Positions 33,296 to 42,439 are shown, counted from the first letter of the stretch. The stretch: DNA of 64,000 nt from Candidatus Woesearchaeota archaeon (GCA_016192995.1 JACPTB010000005.1:1-64000); one strand, 5' to 3'. Numbers and translations are program-made. Notes: generated from the letters alone by a model not told the origin.

Positions 33296-33979
33296 TTACA
33301 AACTATGATATAATGCTTGATAATCAAAGGTTCGCTCATGCTCTTTTAATATCGTTGCATTGCCGGTGATCACTGCAATCCTTGATCTAAGGTTTACACT
33401 CCCTGGGTGAATGCTTCTTGCTTGATATACATTAGGTACATAAACAACAACTTTTCCGTAGTTATTACCCCTTATTAAACCTCTCATTGGTGCAGCAGTT
33501 ATGACCATAGCATCAAAAGGTCTTTGAAGATCAAAATGTTGACCAAGTACCTCTTCTAAACCATTTTTAGGAACAGCAACATCAAGCTTTTTTGCTCCAA
33601 TTGGAGGAGAATTTCGAGTTCTCACCCTAAAAGCATATTCATCAGATTTTCCACCTTCGATAGTAATGGGAAATGAATATGGTCCAGGTATTCTTATTCC
33701 TTGGATACTGTTGATATCACTTAGTTGCTCTTCGTGGAGATGAGGGAAAAACAACAAGTATATAGGATTAACTAACCTAATTCCAAGAGTACTTAATGGA
33801 AAGCATCTCATCGCTGCTTCGTCTGCTGCATTTTGAGCATAAGCTTCCTGAACTAACTCAGGAATCTGTGATGGATTAAATAGAGACGACGAAGCTCCTG
33901 ATAATTCTTGTCTTGTTGAACCAGCACCAAAATCAACTTCAATAACTTTTCCATCTCTACCAGTAATTCCTCTCGCCAT
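33296..33979 (-). CDS. Hypothetical protein, 227 aa
   Basis: Not recognised. Soluble; the N terminus is Gly/Ser-rich (GAGSTRQELSGASSS), followed by a mixed alpha/beta body (IRLVNPIYLLFFPHLHEEQL; KLDVAVPKNGLEEVLGQ; PFDAMVITAAPMRGLIRG; YGKVVVYVPNVYQARSI). No catalytic motif is evident. Same strand as DUF357 and 34038, spacing 27-58 bp, so possibly one transcription unit. Confidence 0.6.
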   Translation of the reverse strand: MARGITGRDGKVIEVDFGAGSTRQELSGASSSLFNPSQIPELVQEAYAQNAADEAAMRCFPLSTLGIRLVNPIYLLFFPHLHEEQLSDINSIQGIRIPGPYSFPITIEGGKSDEYAFRVRTRNSPPIGAKKLDVAVPKNGLEEVLGQHFDLQRPFDAMVITAAPMRGLIRGNNYGKVVVYVPNVYQARSIHPGSVNLRSRIAVITGNATILKEHERTFDYQALYHSL

Positions 33980-34037
33980 ACAGGTAAGAATAATTATCCA
34001 ATTTAAAAATATTAAGTTAATTATATATTATTATTAA

Positions 34038-34946
34038 TCATTTATTATCAGTTAACATTAATGGTGGATTTATATGAAGCACGTAACAATCATTATGTTG
34101 TGTTGGCTGTCTTTCACCAGAAACTAATTTTCTATAACTATCACCTTTCATCACCCATGTTTGTACTAAAACAGGTTGTTGATCAATCGGCAGCACTGCT
34201 AATTGTGGCAAAACTTGTAATAATGTTGAATCAGCTGGTGTTCCTTCGCTTGCATAAACTCTTATTTCATTTTTACCTGGTTGAGGCAAAGTTCCATAAT
34301 AAACTAGTTTATGCGGTTTGCCTTTAGGAAGCGTATTTGCATCAGCTAAAAAATGATTAGGAATAGTAAAATATTCCGATAAAACCTTTTGATCTAATGC
34401 TTGTTCTAAAAGATAGATTGCTAACATTACTTCTCCAAATGGAGTATATGTTCGTCCTGGCATTAGATTATCAGCAACTGTTTTGAGAATTCCTGCTTTA
34501 TTCTCACCTAAATGACCATTAATAACTACGCGAGCTGTATCAACAAATAAATCTTCAGTCATTTCGCCCCTTGTTTGAGGAGTATGTTGTAGATAATCAA
34601 ATATTTTATCAACTAATGTAGGTGCTTCACGCTGAAGTTCTTGTTTAACTTCATCAGGAATAACTCTTAGAACATCAGCAGAACCTGCCATCATTTTATG
34701 AAGCGCTGATTCTCGTATTATGCGATAAAAACTTAGAGGATAGATAATATGTTCCAATGATTGCCTTGCCAAGGCGCATGTTGGATAAATTGCAGTAGGA
34801 TCATCATTATTTGCAGATGTTGGCTGATAAGAACCATTAAGAGAAGCCTCACATAATCTCCTTCTTAATACATCTGGATCACTTTTTCTTCTATTAACTT
34901 CATCAATGATTTGTTTTACACGAGGACTTATCAATGCATCAATCAT
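34038..34946 (-). CDS. Hypothetical protein, 302 aa
   Basis: Not recognised. Begins with a helical segment (SPRVKQIIDEVNRRKSDPDVLRRRL), a middle helical part with DEVKQELQREAPTLVDKIFDYL, and a C-terminal beta-rich part (HKLVYYGTLPQPGKNEIRVYA; PVLVQTWVMKGDSYRKLVSG). No signal peptide. Possibly an N-terminal helical and C-terminal strand domain. TATA-like TTTTTAAAC before the ATG suggests a leaderless message. Confidence 0.6.
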   Translation of the reverse strand: MIDALISPRVKQIIDEVNRRKSDPDVLRRRLCEASLNGSYQPTSANNDDPTAIYPTCALARQSLEHIIYPLSFYRIIRESALHKMMAGSADVLRVIPDEVKQELQREAPTLVDKIFDYLQHTPQTRGEMTEDLFVDTARVVINGHLGENKAGILKTVADNLMPGRTYTPFGEVMLAIYLLEQALDQKVLSEYFTIPNHFLADANTLPKGKPHKLVYYGTLPQPGKNEIRVYASEGTPADSTLLQVLPQLAVLPIDQQPVLVQTWVMKGDSYRKLVSGERQPTQHNDCYVLHINPPLMLTDNK

Positions 34947-34991
34947 ACACTCAAGAAATAAACAACTGTTTAAAAAGTTTTTTCAGAAGTT

Positions 34992-35137
34992 GGCTTCATC
35001 CAAAAAATGGCTGCCGCCAGGTTAGCGCCTTCGAAACTTTGCATATTTCAATCGCATAAACGGTCACGCTCCGAAGGAGCCGTCCCTCTGACCTCTTTAA
35101 ACCGGTACTGTAAAGAGTTTCGACCTGAGGGCAAAAA
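34992..35137 (+). repeat. Structured element type C, truncated at its 3' end
   Basis: GGCTTCATCCAAAAAATGGC..., GGTTAGCGCCTTCGAAACT, CTCCGAAGGAG and AGAGTTTCGACCTGAGGG match the 15861 copy with many substitutions, but after GACCTGAGGG the closing arms are lost and the sequence runs into the METTL5-like gene's leader. An in-frame ATG inside it (35007) is not the real start of that gene. Confidence 0.7.
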
Positions 35138-35159
35138 ACATATATATCATCCATTTCAA

Positions 35160-35789
35160 ATGAAACCCATGATCACAAAATCAAGATTAGCAATAGAATT
35201 AAGCAAGTTAAATGTATTTCGAAAAGCTAATATTACCTTGGAACAATATCCAACAGACTCTGAAATTGCTGCATCTGTATTATGGCAGAGTTATATGCAA
35301 GGAGAACTTCAGAATAAAATTGTTGCTGATTTAGGTTGCGGCACAGGAATATTAGGCATTGGAGCATTGTTGTTAGGCGCAAAATATGTTTATTTTGTTG
35401 ATGTTGATAAAGAAGCATTGCTTGTTTTGAGGGAAAATCTTAAACGCCTGTGTATTGAGAAAAATCAGTATAGTATCCAACACAAAGATATTCTTCAGTT
35501 TAAATCAACAAAGAACATAGATTTAATTATTCAAAATCCTCCTTTTGGCACGAGAAATAAGCATATTGACAAAGTCTTTTTGGAAAAAGCAATGAGTTTA
35601 ACAAAGATTATTTATTCATTTCACAAATTAACAAGCAAGCAGTTTATTGCAGCGTTATGCAAGGACCATAATTTCTCAATTAAAGATATTATTGAGTTTG
35701 ATTTTCCCTTAAAATACAGCCAGAAATTTCATAATAAAAGGATACAATATATTGCAGTGGGATGCTGGAAATTAGTTAAGGATAGTTAA
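35160..35789 (+). CDS. METTL5-like RNA (adenine-N6) methyltransferase
   Basis: Rossmann-fold methyltransferase of about 209 residues. Motif I is VADLGCGTGILGIGALLLGA, motif IV is IIQNPPFGTRNKHIDKVFLEKAM, with the N-terminal LEQYPTDSEIAASVLW segment conserved in the archaeal/eukaryotic METTL5 group, which methylates small-subunit rRNA adenosine. The ATG at 35160 (or 35169) begins the conserved part (KSRLAIELSKL); the longer frame enters a truncated repeat that has replaced the natural upstream region. Confidence 0.85.
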   Translation: MKPMITKSRLAIELSKLNVFRKANITLEQYPTDSEIAASVLWQSYMQGELQNKIVADLGCGTGILGIGALLLGAKYVYFVDVDKEALLVLRENLKRLCIEKNQYSIQHKDILQFKSTKNIDLIIQNPPFGTRNKHIDKVFLEKAMSLTKIIYSFHKLTSKQFIAALCKDHNFSIKDIIEFDFPLKYSQKFHNKRIQYIAVGCWKLVKDS

Positions 35790-35795
35790 AATACC

Positions 35796-36236
35796 TTATT
35801 GTATCCCCACTAATTTAATATCAAAACTTAAACGTTTTCCTGCTAGTGGATGATTAAAATCTAAGGTAACTGTTTCCTGATTAAAATCCTTGACAACTGC
35901 CTGAAAAGCAATGCCATTCTCACGCTGCATAGCAATAACTTTGCCTTTTTCTAAGACAAATTCTTTTGGAATAGATGTTCGAGGAATCACTTGCACATAT
36001 TCTTCTTTTCTTATACCAAACCCTGATTCTGGTGTCAAAAGAACTTGTTTAGCTTCACCAAGCCTCATTCCTTCAACTGCAACTTCCAAACCTTGTATTA
36101 CTTCTTTTTTTCCAAGAGTAAATTCTAACGGTTGATTATTAGGGGTGTTTTCAAAGACTTGACCATCGTCTAATCTTCCTGTTACAAGAATCTGTACCTT
36201 ATTGCCATAGCGCGCAACTGGCTGAGGTCTTCGCAT
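35796..36236 (-). CDS. FKBP-type peptidyl-prolyl isomerase (SlyD-like, short)
   Basis: About 146 residues: GNKVQILVTGRLDDGQVFENT, LEFTLGKKEVIQGLEVAVEGM, the insert PESGFGIRKEEYVQVIPR and the family-closing LDFNHPLAGKRLSFDIKLVGI. It is the bacterial-like SlyD type, without the C-terminal extension of the protein at 2476. Convergent with the methyltransferase gene, 6 bp between stops. Confidence 0.92.
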   Translation of the reverse strand: MRRPQPVARYGNKVQILVTGRLDDGQVFENTPNNQPLEFTLGKKEVIQGLEVAVEGMRLGEAKQVLLTPESGFGIRKEEYVQVIPRTSIPKEFVLEKGKVIAMQRENGIAFQAVVKDFNQETVTLDFNHPLAGKRLSFDIKLVGIQ

Positions 36237-36390
36237 TTTAGAGATAAGAGTTTGTTTATTTATAAGTTTTTTTCCAAATGATAACTACACAGCAAAAAAA
36301 ACAAAACTTTTATAAAGACTAACTCTTCTCAATAAGTAAACATGTTATTTCTTATGAAATCTCATATTCACTTAAAAGGGTGATAGTATT

Positions 36391-37032
36391 ATGGAAGAGA
36401 GCAATATAATGAATTTAGGAACTACTACTTTAGGTATTGTTTGCAAAGACGGCATTGTTATGGCTGCAGATATGCGGGCAACTGCCGGCAATTTAATTGT
36501 TAACAAAAGAACTGAAAAAGTGTTTCCTGTTGCGAAGAATATGATTGTAACTATGTCTGGAACAGTTTCTGATGCGCAATTATTAACGAGACTGTTAAAA
36601 GCTGAAATCTCTTTAAAAGAAATCAGGAATGGCAGAGAAGTAAATGTCAAAGAAGGCGCTAATTTATTAGCGGGAATGGTCTATGGCAATATACGAAAAA
36701 TGTCCATGATCCCTGGAATTTCACATTTTCTCTTAGGAGGAAAAGATAGTGATGGGTTTCATCTTTATGATGTTTTTGCTGATGGATCATTGACTTTAGA
36801 AGAAAGTTATGTCTCAAGCGGCAGTGGAAGTGTATTCGCCTATGGAGTATTAGAAGCAATGTATGATAAAAATATCAGTTTAAGCGAAGGTGTTGATCTT
36901 GCAATTAAAGCTGTTAATGCTGCATTGCAGCGAGATACTTACAGCGGTAATGGTATTATGGTGTACACCATTACACGAAAAGGAATAGAAAAAGTGCATA
37001 CTGAAGAATTAGTTATGGAGTTGAAAGGATAA
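36391..37032 (+). CDS. psmB: Proteasome beta subunit
   Basis: N-terminal-nucleophile peptidase of the 20S proteasome. A 10-residue propeptide (MEESNIMNLG) precedes the catalytic Thr of TTTLGIV; counting from it, Asp17 (AADMRA) and Lys33 (RTEKV) are in place. GSGSVFAYGVLE and the C-terminal VYTITRKGIE complete the family pattern. GGGTGAT lies upstream of the ATG. About 100 bp upstream of aCPSF1 on the same strand. Confidence 0.95.
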   Translation: MEESNIMNLGTTTLGIVCKDGIVMAADMRATAGNLIVNKRTEKVFPVAKNMIVTMSGTVSDAQLLTRLLKAEISLKEIRNGREVNVKEGANLLAGMVYGNIRKMSMIPGISHFLLGGKDSDGFHLYDVFADGSLTLEESYVSSGSGSVFAYGVLEAMYDKNISLSEGVDLAIKAVNAALQRDTYSGNGIMVYTITRKGIEKVHTEELVMELKG

Positions 37033-37130
37033 TTCTTACTCCACTTGTTTTTTAATCCTGCTTAATGCTTAATTGAATTATATCTACCAAATATAGATTG
37101 TATAGATTATATAGATGAGGTCTGAATTAT

Positions 37131-39068
37131 ATGGGCACCAATGGAAATGGAATTTCTCCATCAAAAACCAATAAAATAATTAAAGAGATTTTAAAAAATC
37201 TCCCTGAAAATAAAATTTCTGATGTCGCATTTGAAGGAGCAAATATAGTTGTGTATACTAAAGACAAAGAGTATCTTGCTAATAATGAAGGCACTATTAA
37301 ACAAGTTGTTGATTTAATTAAAAAACGGGTTGAACTGCGGCCAGATCCTGATATTTCTCTTGATGCAGAAAAAGCAGAAAAAATCATTAGAAAATTAATC
37401 CCTGAGGAATCTGAAATTGCGCAGATTATTTTTGATAAACCGCGAGCTAGAGTTATTATTGAAGTAGATAAACCAGGATTAGCTATTGGAAAACAAGGAT
37501 CAATCTTGAAAGAAATTAAAGAAACTACTTTCTGGATTCCATTAATTAGAAGAACACCTCCGATTAAATCAAAAATCATTGAGAATATTCGAGCTGTTAT
37601 GTATGAAAATGCTGAATACAGAAGAAAATTCTTGGATAAAGTAGGGCATAGAATTTATGACGGATGGATTAGAGAAAAAAAGCATGAATGGGTAAGAGTT
37701 ACGTACTTAGGCAGTGGAAGGCATGTAGGAAGATCATGTATTTTTTTACAAACGCCAGAATCAAGAATCTTATTAGACTGCGGGATTGATGTTTCACAAA
37801 GCGATTCTGAAGCATACCCTTATTTAGATGCGCCTGAGTTTAATATCCAGGATTTAGATGCAGTAATTGTCAGCCATTCACATCTTGATCATTGCGGATT
37901 TGTGCCTTATTTATACAAATATGGCTACCGCGGACCTATGTATTGCACTCCTCCAACAAGAGATGTTTCTGCACTGCTTGCCCTTGATTTTGTAAAAGTA
38001 CAGCGCAATGATACTGAAAAAGATCCTTTGTTTAGCACAGATGATATCAAACAAATGGTGTTGCACACTATTACGATAAATTATGAAGAGGTTACTGATA
38101 TCACTCCTGATATTAGAATCACTTTTTACAATGCAGGGCATATTTTAGGCAGCGCTATGACGCACATTCATGTTGGCAATGGGTTGCATAATTTAGTCTA
38201 TTCAGGAGATATGAAATTTGCTAAAACACATCTTCTTGATCCTGCAGTAACTGACTTTCCTCGTCTTGAAACATTGATGATTGAAAGCACTTATGGCGGA
38301 AAAGACAATGTTTTGATGAGCAGAAAAGAATGTGAAGATATCTTTATCCAGAAAGTAAATGAAACCTTTGCCCGTGGAGGCAGGGTGTTAGTTCCTGTAT
38401 TAGGAGTTGGAAGAGCGCAAGAAGTTATGCTTATATTAGAATATTATATGCGAACCGGCGCTTTAGAAAAAGTGCCGATATTTGTTGATGGGATGGTATG
38501 GGATGTTACTGCCATTCATTCTGCGTATCCTGAGTATTTGAATAGCAATGTCAGATCCCTTATTTTCCAACAAAATGAAAATCCATTCTTGTCTGAAATT
38601 TTTAAGCGAGTTGGATCAGGCAAGGAAAGAAAAGAAGTTATTGAAAATGAAGGAAAATGCGTTGTCTTAGCAACATCCGGCATGCTGCAAGGCGGACCAT
38701 CTGTTGAATATTTACGGGAATTTGCAAGCTTCAGCAAGAACACACTCTTTTTTATGTGTTATCAAGCTGCCGGAACTCTCGGAAGAAGATTGCAGCAAGG
38801 CGAGAAAGACATTACCTTTGTCGTAGGCAGCAATAAAACTGAAACCATGAATGTAAAGATGGAAATAGTAACCCTTGAAGGATTTACCGGCCATTCAGAC
38901 CGGAAGCAATTAATGAGCTATGTCCACAAATGCAATCCACGGCCAAAAAAGATTTTGATTAATCACGGCGAAGTTTCAAGATCATTAGATTTAGCTTCTT
39001 CAATCTATCGCGTTAACAGAATAGAAACAGCTGTTCCAAAGAATTTAGAGACGGTAAGGTTGAAATAG
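37131..39068 (+). CDS. aCPSF1, KH-domain beta-CASP ribonuclease (FttA)
   Basis: Archaeal homologue of CPSF73 that ends transcription by cutting nascent RNA. Two N-terminal KH domains (about 1-140; GLAIGKQGSILKEI in the second) precede the metallo-beta-lactamase core with VSHSHLDHCGFVPYL, NAGHILGSAMTHIHVG and ESTYGGKDN; the beta-CASP part contains PVLGVGRAQEVML and EGFTGHSDRKQLMSYV, ending with INHGEVSRSLDLA. At 645 residues it is full length. No ribosome binding site is clear; TATAGAT boxes lie upstream. Confidence 0.95.
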   Translation: MGTNGNGISPSKTNKIIKEILKNLPENKISDVAFEGANIVVYTKDKEYLANNEGTIKQVVDLIKKRVELRPDPDISLDAEKAEKIIRKLIPEESEIAQIIFDKPRARVIIEVDKPGLAIGKQGSILKEIKETTFWIPLIRRTPPIKSKIIENIRAVMYENAEYRRKFLDKVGHRIYDGWIREKKHEWVRVTYLGSGRHVGRSCIFLQTPESRILLDCGIDVSQSDSEAYPYLDAPEFNIQDLDAVIVSHSHLDHCGFVPYLYKYGYRGPMYCTPPTRDVSALLALDFVKVQRNDTEKDPLFSTDDIKQMVLHTITINYEEVTDITPDIRITFYNAGHILGSAMTHIHVGNGLHNLVYSGDMKFAKTHLLDPAVTDFPRLETLMIESTYGGKDNVLMSRKECEDIFIQKVNETFARGGRVLVPVLGVGRAQEVMLILEYYMRTGALEKVPIFVDGMVWDVTAIHSAYPEYLNSNVRSLIFQQNENPFLSEIFKRVGSGKERKEVIENEGKCVVLATSGMLQGGPSVEYLREFASFSKNTLFFMCYQAAGTLGRRLQQGEKDITFVVGSNKTETMNVKMEIVTLEGFTGHSDRKQLMSYVHKCNPRPKKILINHGEVSRSLDLASSIYRVNRIETAVPKNLETVRLK

Positions 39069-39080
39069 ATATTAAATGTG

Positions 39081-39323
39081 ATGAACAAAGATGAAATTAT
39101 GAATAAATGTCAGAAAGATATATTAAAAACAACGGTAGTTTGGTACGGGATTAAAGGGATTATATTATTGCTTGTATACGTTTTGTTAATTAAACAAATA
39201 CTACCTTATGTAAATCCAGGAGTTTCATATTTGATTAATATAGCTTATGCATTTGTATGTCTTTTTGTTCTTTTTTCTATGAAAGGATTGGAGATAAATG
39301 GACTTGTTTCATATAAAAAATAA
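39081..39323 (+). CDS. Small two-span membrane protein
   Basis: About 80 residues with two hydrophobic helices (GIILLLVYVLLIKQILPYV and YLINIAYAFVCLFVLFSM) and charged ends. No family recognised. Starts 13 bp after the aCPSF1 stop and might be cotranscribed. ATG at 39081 or the GTG just before it. Confidence 0.55.
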   Translation: MNKDEIMNKCQKDILKTTVVWYGIKGIILLLVYVLLIKQILPYVNPGVSYLINIAYAFVCLFVLFSMKGLEINGLVSYKK

Positions 39324-39338
39324 TTTTAAGTATCATAT

Positions 39339-39875
39339 TTATTTCAAACTTCCATTAAACAAATCATATCGCATACTTACATGATTATCTTTTCGCGTAT
39401 ACTTATCATCAAGATTACGTACAAAACCAAACTGTTCATACCACTTTACTTTGTTTGGATAAGCATCAACAGTAATAAATCGTACTGCTATCATTTCTGA
39501 ACAACCCAAGACATACCCTATTGACCACTTCAATATATTTGTACCAATGCCTTGTCTGTTATAGTTGAAATCTCTTCCAATTCGAGCAATTTTAATAGCT
39601 GGAAACTCCTGTATTGGTTTCTCTTGAAAATGATGATCCTGTTTTTCTTTAAATTTTAATTTGATGGAATCAGCTGCAGCAGAGAAGAAACCGATTACTT
39701 GTTCATTATAAACAAAGATTGTAGTTGTCGCTAATTTATTATCTTGATAAGTTATTGCATCGTTCTTCAAAAAATCATTTATATCTTGATCACCACAATC
39801 AAATTTTGATAGATCAAACAAACGAGATAATCTAACTGCTTTAACTTGAGAAAAATCTATATCCAAGAATATCAC
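39339..39875 (-). CDS. GNAT-family toxin (TacT/AtaT-like)
   Basis: A 178-residue acetyltransferase with the pattern of toxin GNATs: FDCGDQDINDFLKNDAITYQ near the N terminus, TTTIFVYNEQVIGFFSAAADSI, the acetyl-CoA region PAIKIARIGRD...NRQGIGTNILKW and FITVDAYPNKVKWYEQFGF. TacT proteins acetylate aminoacyl-tRNA. Its GTG start overlaps the stop of a small upstream gene (39872-40015) by 4 bp, which supports a toxin-antitoxin operon. Confidence 0.8.
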   Translation of the reverse strand: MIFLDIDFSQVKAVRLSRLFDLSKFDCGDQDINDFLKNDAITYQDNKLATTTIFVYNEQVIGFFSAAADSIKLKFKEKQDHHFQEKPIQEFPAIKIARIGRDFNYNRQGIGTNILKWSIGYVLGCSEMIAVRFITVDAYPNKVKWYEQFGFVRNLDDKYTRKDNHVSMRYDLFNGSLK

Positions 39876-40015
39876 TTTGTTTTTGAATAGATCATTTTAC
39901 ATTCTTCTAAAAATTTTTGCTTGTGATGATTATACTTAACACTACTGATATCTTTTAATAGTTTTTCAGCATCATTACCTTCTAATATAGGCGTAGGTTC
40001 TATTGGTTTTGACAT
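39872..40015 (-). CDS. Antitoxin candidate for the GNAT toxin, 47 aa
   Basis: MSKPIEPTPILEGNDAEKLL..., then a helix KYNHHKQKFLEECKMIYS ending KTK. GAGGTGAT stands 6 nt before the ATG, a clear ribosome binding site, and its TGA overlaps the GTG of the toxin. The P-x-P-x-L-x-G-x-DA start is reminiscent of antitoxin leaders, but no DNA-binding motif is obvious; the usual partner of TacT is a ribbon-helix-helix protein, which this is not. Confidence 0.65.
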   Translation of the reverse strand: MSKPIEPTPILEGNDAEKLLKDISSVKYNHHKQKFLEECKMIYSKTK

Positions 40016-40123
40016 ATAATCACCTCATTGGGTATTTAACTTACCAATTATATAAACTTTTTTGTTTTAAAACACCAAAATATTAACAAAATATTATAAA
40101 TAATACTCTATTACTACTATATT

Positions 40124-41887
40124 ATGACATTTTTACCAACTACAATCCAAGAAGCAAAAAGATATTACCAACAGTTCACTAGTTTTGATGTTATTTTTAT
40201 CACTGGAGATCCTTATTATGATCATCCCTTAAATGGCACTGCATTATTAGCAAGACTCCTTGATAAAAAAGATTACAAAGTAGGCATTATTCCACAACCG
40301 CAAACTGATGCTGATTTTTCAAAGCTTGGAAAACCAAAATATTTTTTTTGCATTAGTTCTGGATTGCTTGATTCAATGCTTGCAAATTATACACCTATGC
40401 TCAAAAAAAGAGAACACATCCATGTTCCAGAACATGCAGTTATTACCTACACCCACACCATAAAACGCTTGTTTAAAGAAAGCACTACCGTGATTGGAGG
40501 CGTAGAAGCAACGATTAGAAGATTTGCTCATTTTGACTATGTTGAAAACAAGCTTCGAAGAGGAATCTTGAATGATAGTAAAGCTGATTTTCTTATATTC
40601 GGCAATGCTGAGCGATCATTGCTTAATCTGTTGGAAGCATTAAAAAATAATAATAATAATAATAATAATAACATGAAGCGTATTGACGGTATTGCTTTAA
40701 GAGTTAAAAAAGAAGACTTGCCTCATAACGTAAGATTTTTGCCAAGCTTTGAAGAACAAACAGCTGATAAAACAAAGTTTAACCTCGCTGCAAGAATACA
40801 ATTTCTCTTACCTGACGATCCATTTATTGAACAAACAGGACAAGGTTATATTCTTCATAATAGACCAGGTCATCCTTTAAATGAAGAGGAAATGGATTAT
40901 GTCTATGAGTTACCATTTACTAGAAAATTACACCCAGCTACTATTGAGTTTAATGCTATTCGAGAAATCGTTGAGTTTTTAGATTATTCTGTGGTGCTTG
41001 GCAGAGGGTGCTGGGGCGGATGTTATTTCTGCGTTATTCCTTTAGTCCAAGGAAAGAATATTGCAAGGAGAAGTAAAGAAGGCATTATTAAAGAAATAAA
41101 ACAATTACAGCAAAAAAAAGTCAGCAAAATAAATGATTTAACCATGCCAACATTAAACATGTATGGAAGTTATTGCGCAGTTTATAATGTTCCTGAACAA
41201 ATCTATTCACCAATTCTCAACCAGCAGATTACCGTGTACAACAAAACACAATATTGCAATCAACAATGTGTTGGCTGCAAATATAGAAAACTCCGCGACG
41301 ATTTAATCCCTCTTCTTGAAGATGTTGAAAAACTAAACATCAATTTAGAGTTACGAAGCGCTATTCGTCATGATATAATTCTTGATCAGAAAAAATTATT
41401 TAGAAAGATTATGCAATTTGTCACCAGGTTAAAAATAGCGCCTGAGCATATTCGAGATACTGTATTAAAAAATATGAATAAATCAAATAAAAAAGCATTT
41501 GATGAATTTTTAAAAGAATATGAGCTCATTAATCGCGAACAGCATACTCATAAGAAATTAGTGCCTTATTTTGTCGCAGCCCATCCTGGCTGCACTGAAG
41601 AAGATATGAAAGCATTGAAGGAATATTGCAAAAAGAACAATATCTTTATCGAATTAACGCAAGTATTTACTCCAACACCAGGGACAGTCTCAACTGCAAT
41701 GTATTATAGCGGCGAAAATCCCATTTCACGAGAAAAGGTGCATGTGCCAAGAACATTTCGAGAGAAAAAAGATCAGAAGAATATATTGTTAACTATCAGC
41801 AATAATACTATTCAAAGATTTCAAAGACCTCATAAACCTCACGAAGATGATGAAGATAGTTTACCACAAAATGATGAGAATGGATAA
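40124..41887 (+). CDS. YgiQ-family radical SAM protein
   Basis: About 587 residues. An N-terminal B12-binding-like domain (FITGDPYYDHPLNGTALLARLL; VIGGVEATIRRFAHFDY) precedes the radical SAM core whose iron-sulfur motif is GRGCWGGCYFCVIPLVQG (CxxxCxxC). A second cysteine set (QYCNQQCVGCKYRK) and LKIAPEHIRDTVLKNM follow, as in YgiQ. The reaction is unknown. Bases 40647-40671 are an AAT microsatellite coding for eight asparagines in the N-terminal domain, absent from the general family. Confidence 0.9.
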   Translation: MTFLPTTIQEAKRYYQQFTSFDVIFITGDPYYDHPLNGTALLARLLDKKDYKVGIIPQPQTDADFSKLGKPKYFFCISSGLLDSMLANYTPMLKKREHIHVPEHAVITYTHTIKRLFKESTTVIGGVEATIRRFAHFDYVENKLRRGILNDSKADFLIFGNAERSLLNLLEALKNNNNNNNNNMKRIDGIALRVKKEDLPHNVRFLPSFEEQTADKTKFNLAARIQFLLPDDPFIEQTGQGYILHNRPGHPLNEEEMDYVYELPFTRKLHPATIEFNAIREIVEFLDYSVVLGRGCWGGCYFCVIPLVQGKNIARRSKEGIIKEIKQLQQKKVSKINDLTMPTLNMYGSYCAVYNVPEQIYSPILNQQITVYNKTQYCNQQCVGCKYRKLRDDLIPLLEDVEKLNINLELRSAIRHDIILDQKKLFRKIMQFVTRLKIAPEHIRDTVLKNMNKSNKKAFDEFLKEYELINREQHTHKKLVPYFVAAHPGCTEEDMKALKEYCKKNNIFIELTQVFTPTPGTVSTAMYYSGENPISREKVHVPRTFREKKDQKNILLTISNNTIQRFQRPHKPHEDDEDSLPQNDENG

Positions 41888-41935
41888 GATAAGAGGTAAT
41901 TAATAGAAGAGATAAATAAAATAATTTCACGAAAT

Positions 41936-42102
41936 TTGGTTTTGTCCCGAATCTCGGCTAACGCCTCGGTTTTGGTGCCGTGATTATCCCACGGGTTTAT
42001 AAGAAGGAAAAAATTCCCATTGAAATTTCCTTTTTTCTCGATTATTTATTCTTAAGATAATCACCAGTATGGCACCAAAAACTTCATTCGGGGCAAAACC
42101 AA
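41936..42102 (+). repeat. Structured element type B
   Basis: Outer arms TTGGTTTTGTCCCGAA (41936-41951) and TTCGGGGCAAAACCAA (42087-42102) pair with one T-G. 5' hairpin CTCGGCTAACGCCTCGG, P1 GGTGCC/GGCACC, GTGATTATC/GATAATCAC and the GGAAAAAATTCC hairpin as in the 29171 copy. Confidence 0.8.
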
Positions 42103-42107
42103 GAATA

Positions 42108-42138
42108 TAGGTGCTAAAACCTCAGACTTATTACGTAC
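42108..42138 (+). repeat. Relic right arm of a type 1 element
   Basis: TAGGTGCTAAAACCTC followed by AGACTTATTACGTAC is the 3' end of a GTACGT-armed type 1 element; the 5' half is missing and a type B element stands in its place. The TTA at 42131-42133 is the stop codon of the Rieske gene, so the relic supplies that stop. Confidence 0.65.
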
Positions 42139-42439
42139 ATTCGACAAACACTTTATCTCCCCTGATTTCTACTTTGTAACAGGCAACTTGCTGCCCAGGA
42201 GGAAATACACTTTTTCCAGAAATAACATCGAATTGCCAACGATGTAATGGGCAAGTCACTACATTTCCTTTCACTTCGCCTTCACCTAACGGCCCTTGAC
42301 GATGAGGACAAGCATTATTAATAGCATATATTTCTCCCTCTATCTTAAATAATGCTATTTCTTTATCACCAATATCAACAACTTTCGAACCACCTTCAGG
42401 AATTTCATCAACTGAACATACTTCTTCAATATCAGACAT
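42131..42439 (-). CDS. Rieske-type [2Fe-2S] ferredoxin
   Basis: About 102 residues with both cluster motifs: CPHRQGPLGEG (C-x-H) and CPLHRWQFDV (C-x-x-H). Similar to NirD-like or dioxygenase ferredoxin components that act as soluble electron carriers. The stop codon lies in a repeat relic, so the last residues (FVECT) may differ from the original. Follows mutS by 4 bp on the same strand and is probably cotranscribed. Confidence 0.9.
   Translation of the reverse strand: MSDIEEVCSVDEIPEGGSKVVDIGDKEIALFKIEGEIYAINNACPHRQGPLGEGEVKGNVVTCPLHRWQFDVISGKSVFPPGQQVACYKVEIRGDKVFVECT

Noticed and set aside
35007-35159. N-terminal extension of the METTL5-like protein (ATG at 35007)
   Set aside because: These codons come from a truncated type C element; family similarity begins at 35160.
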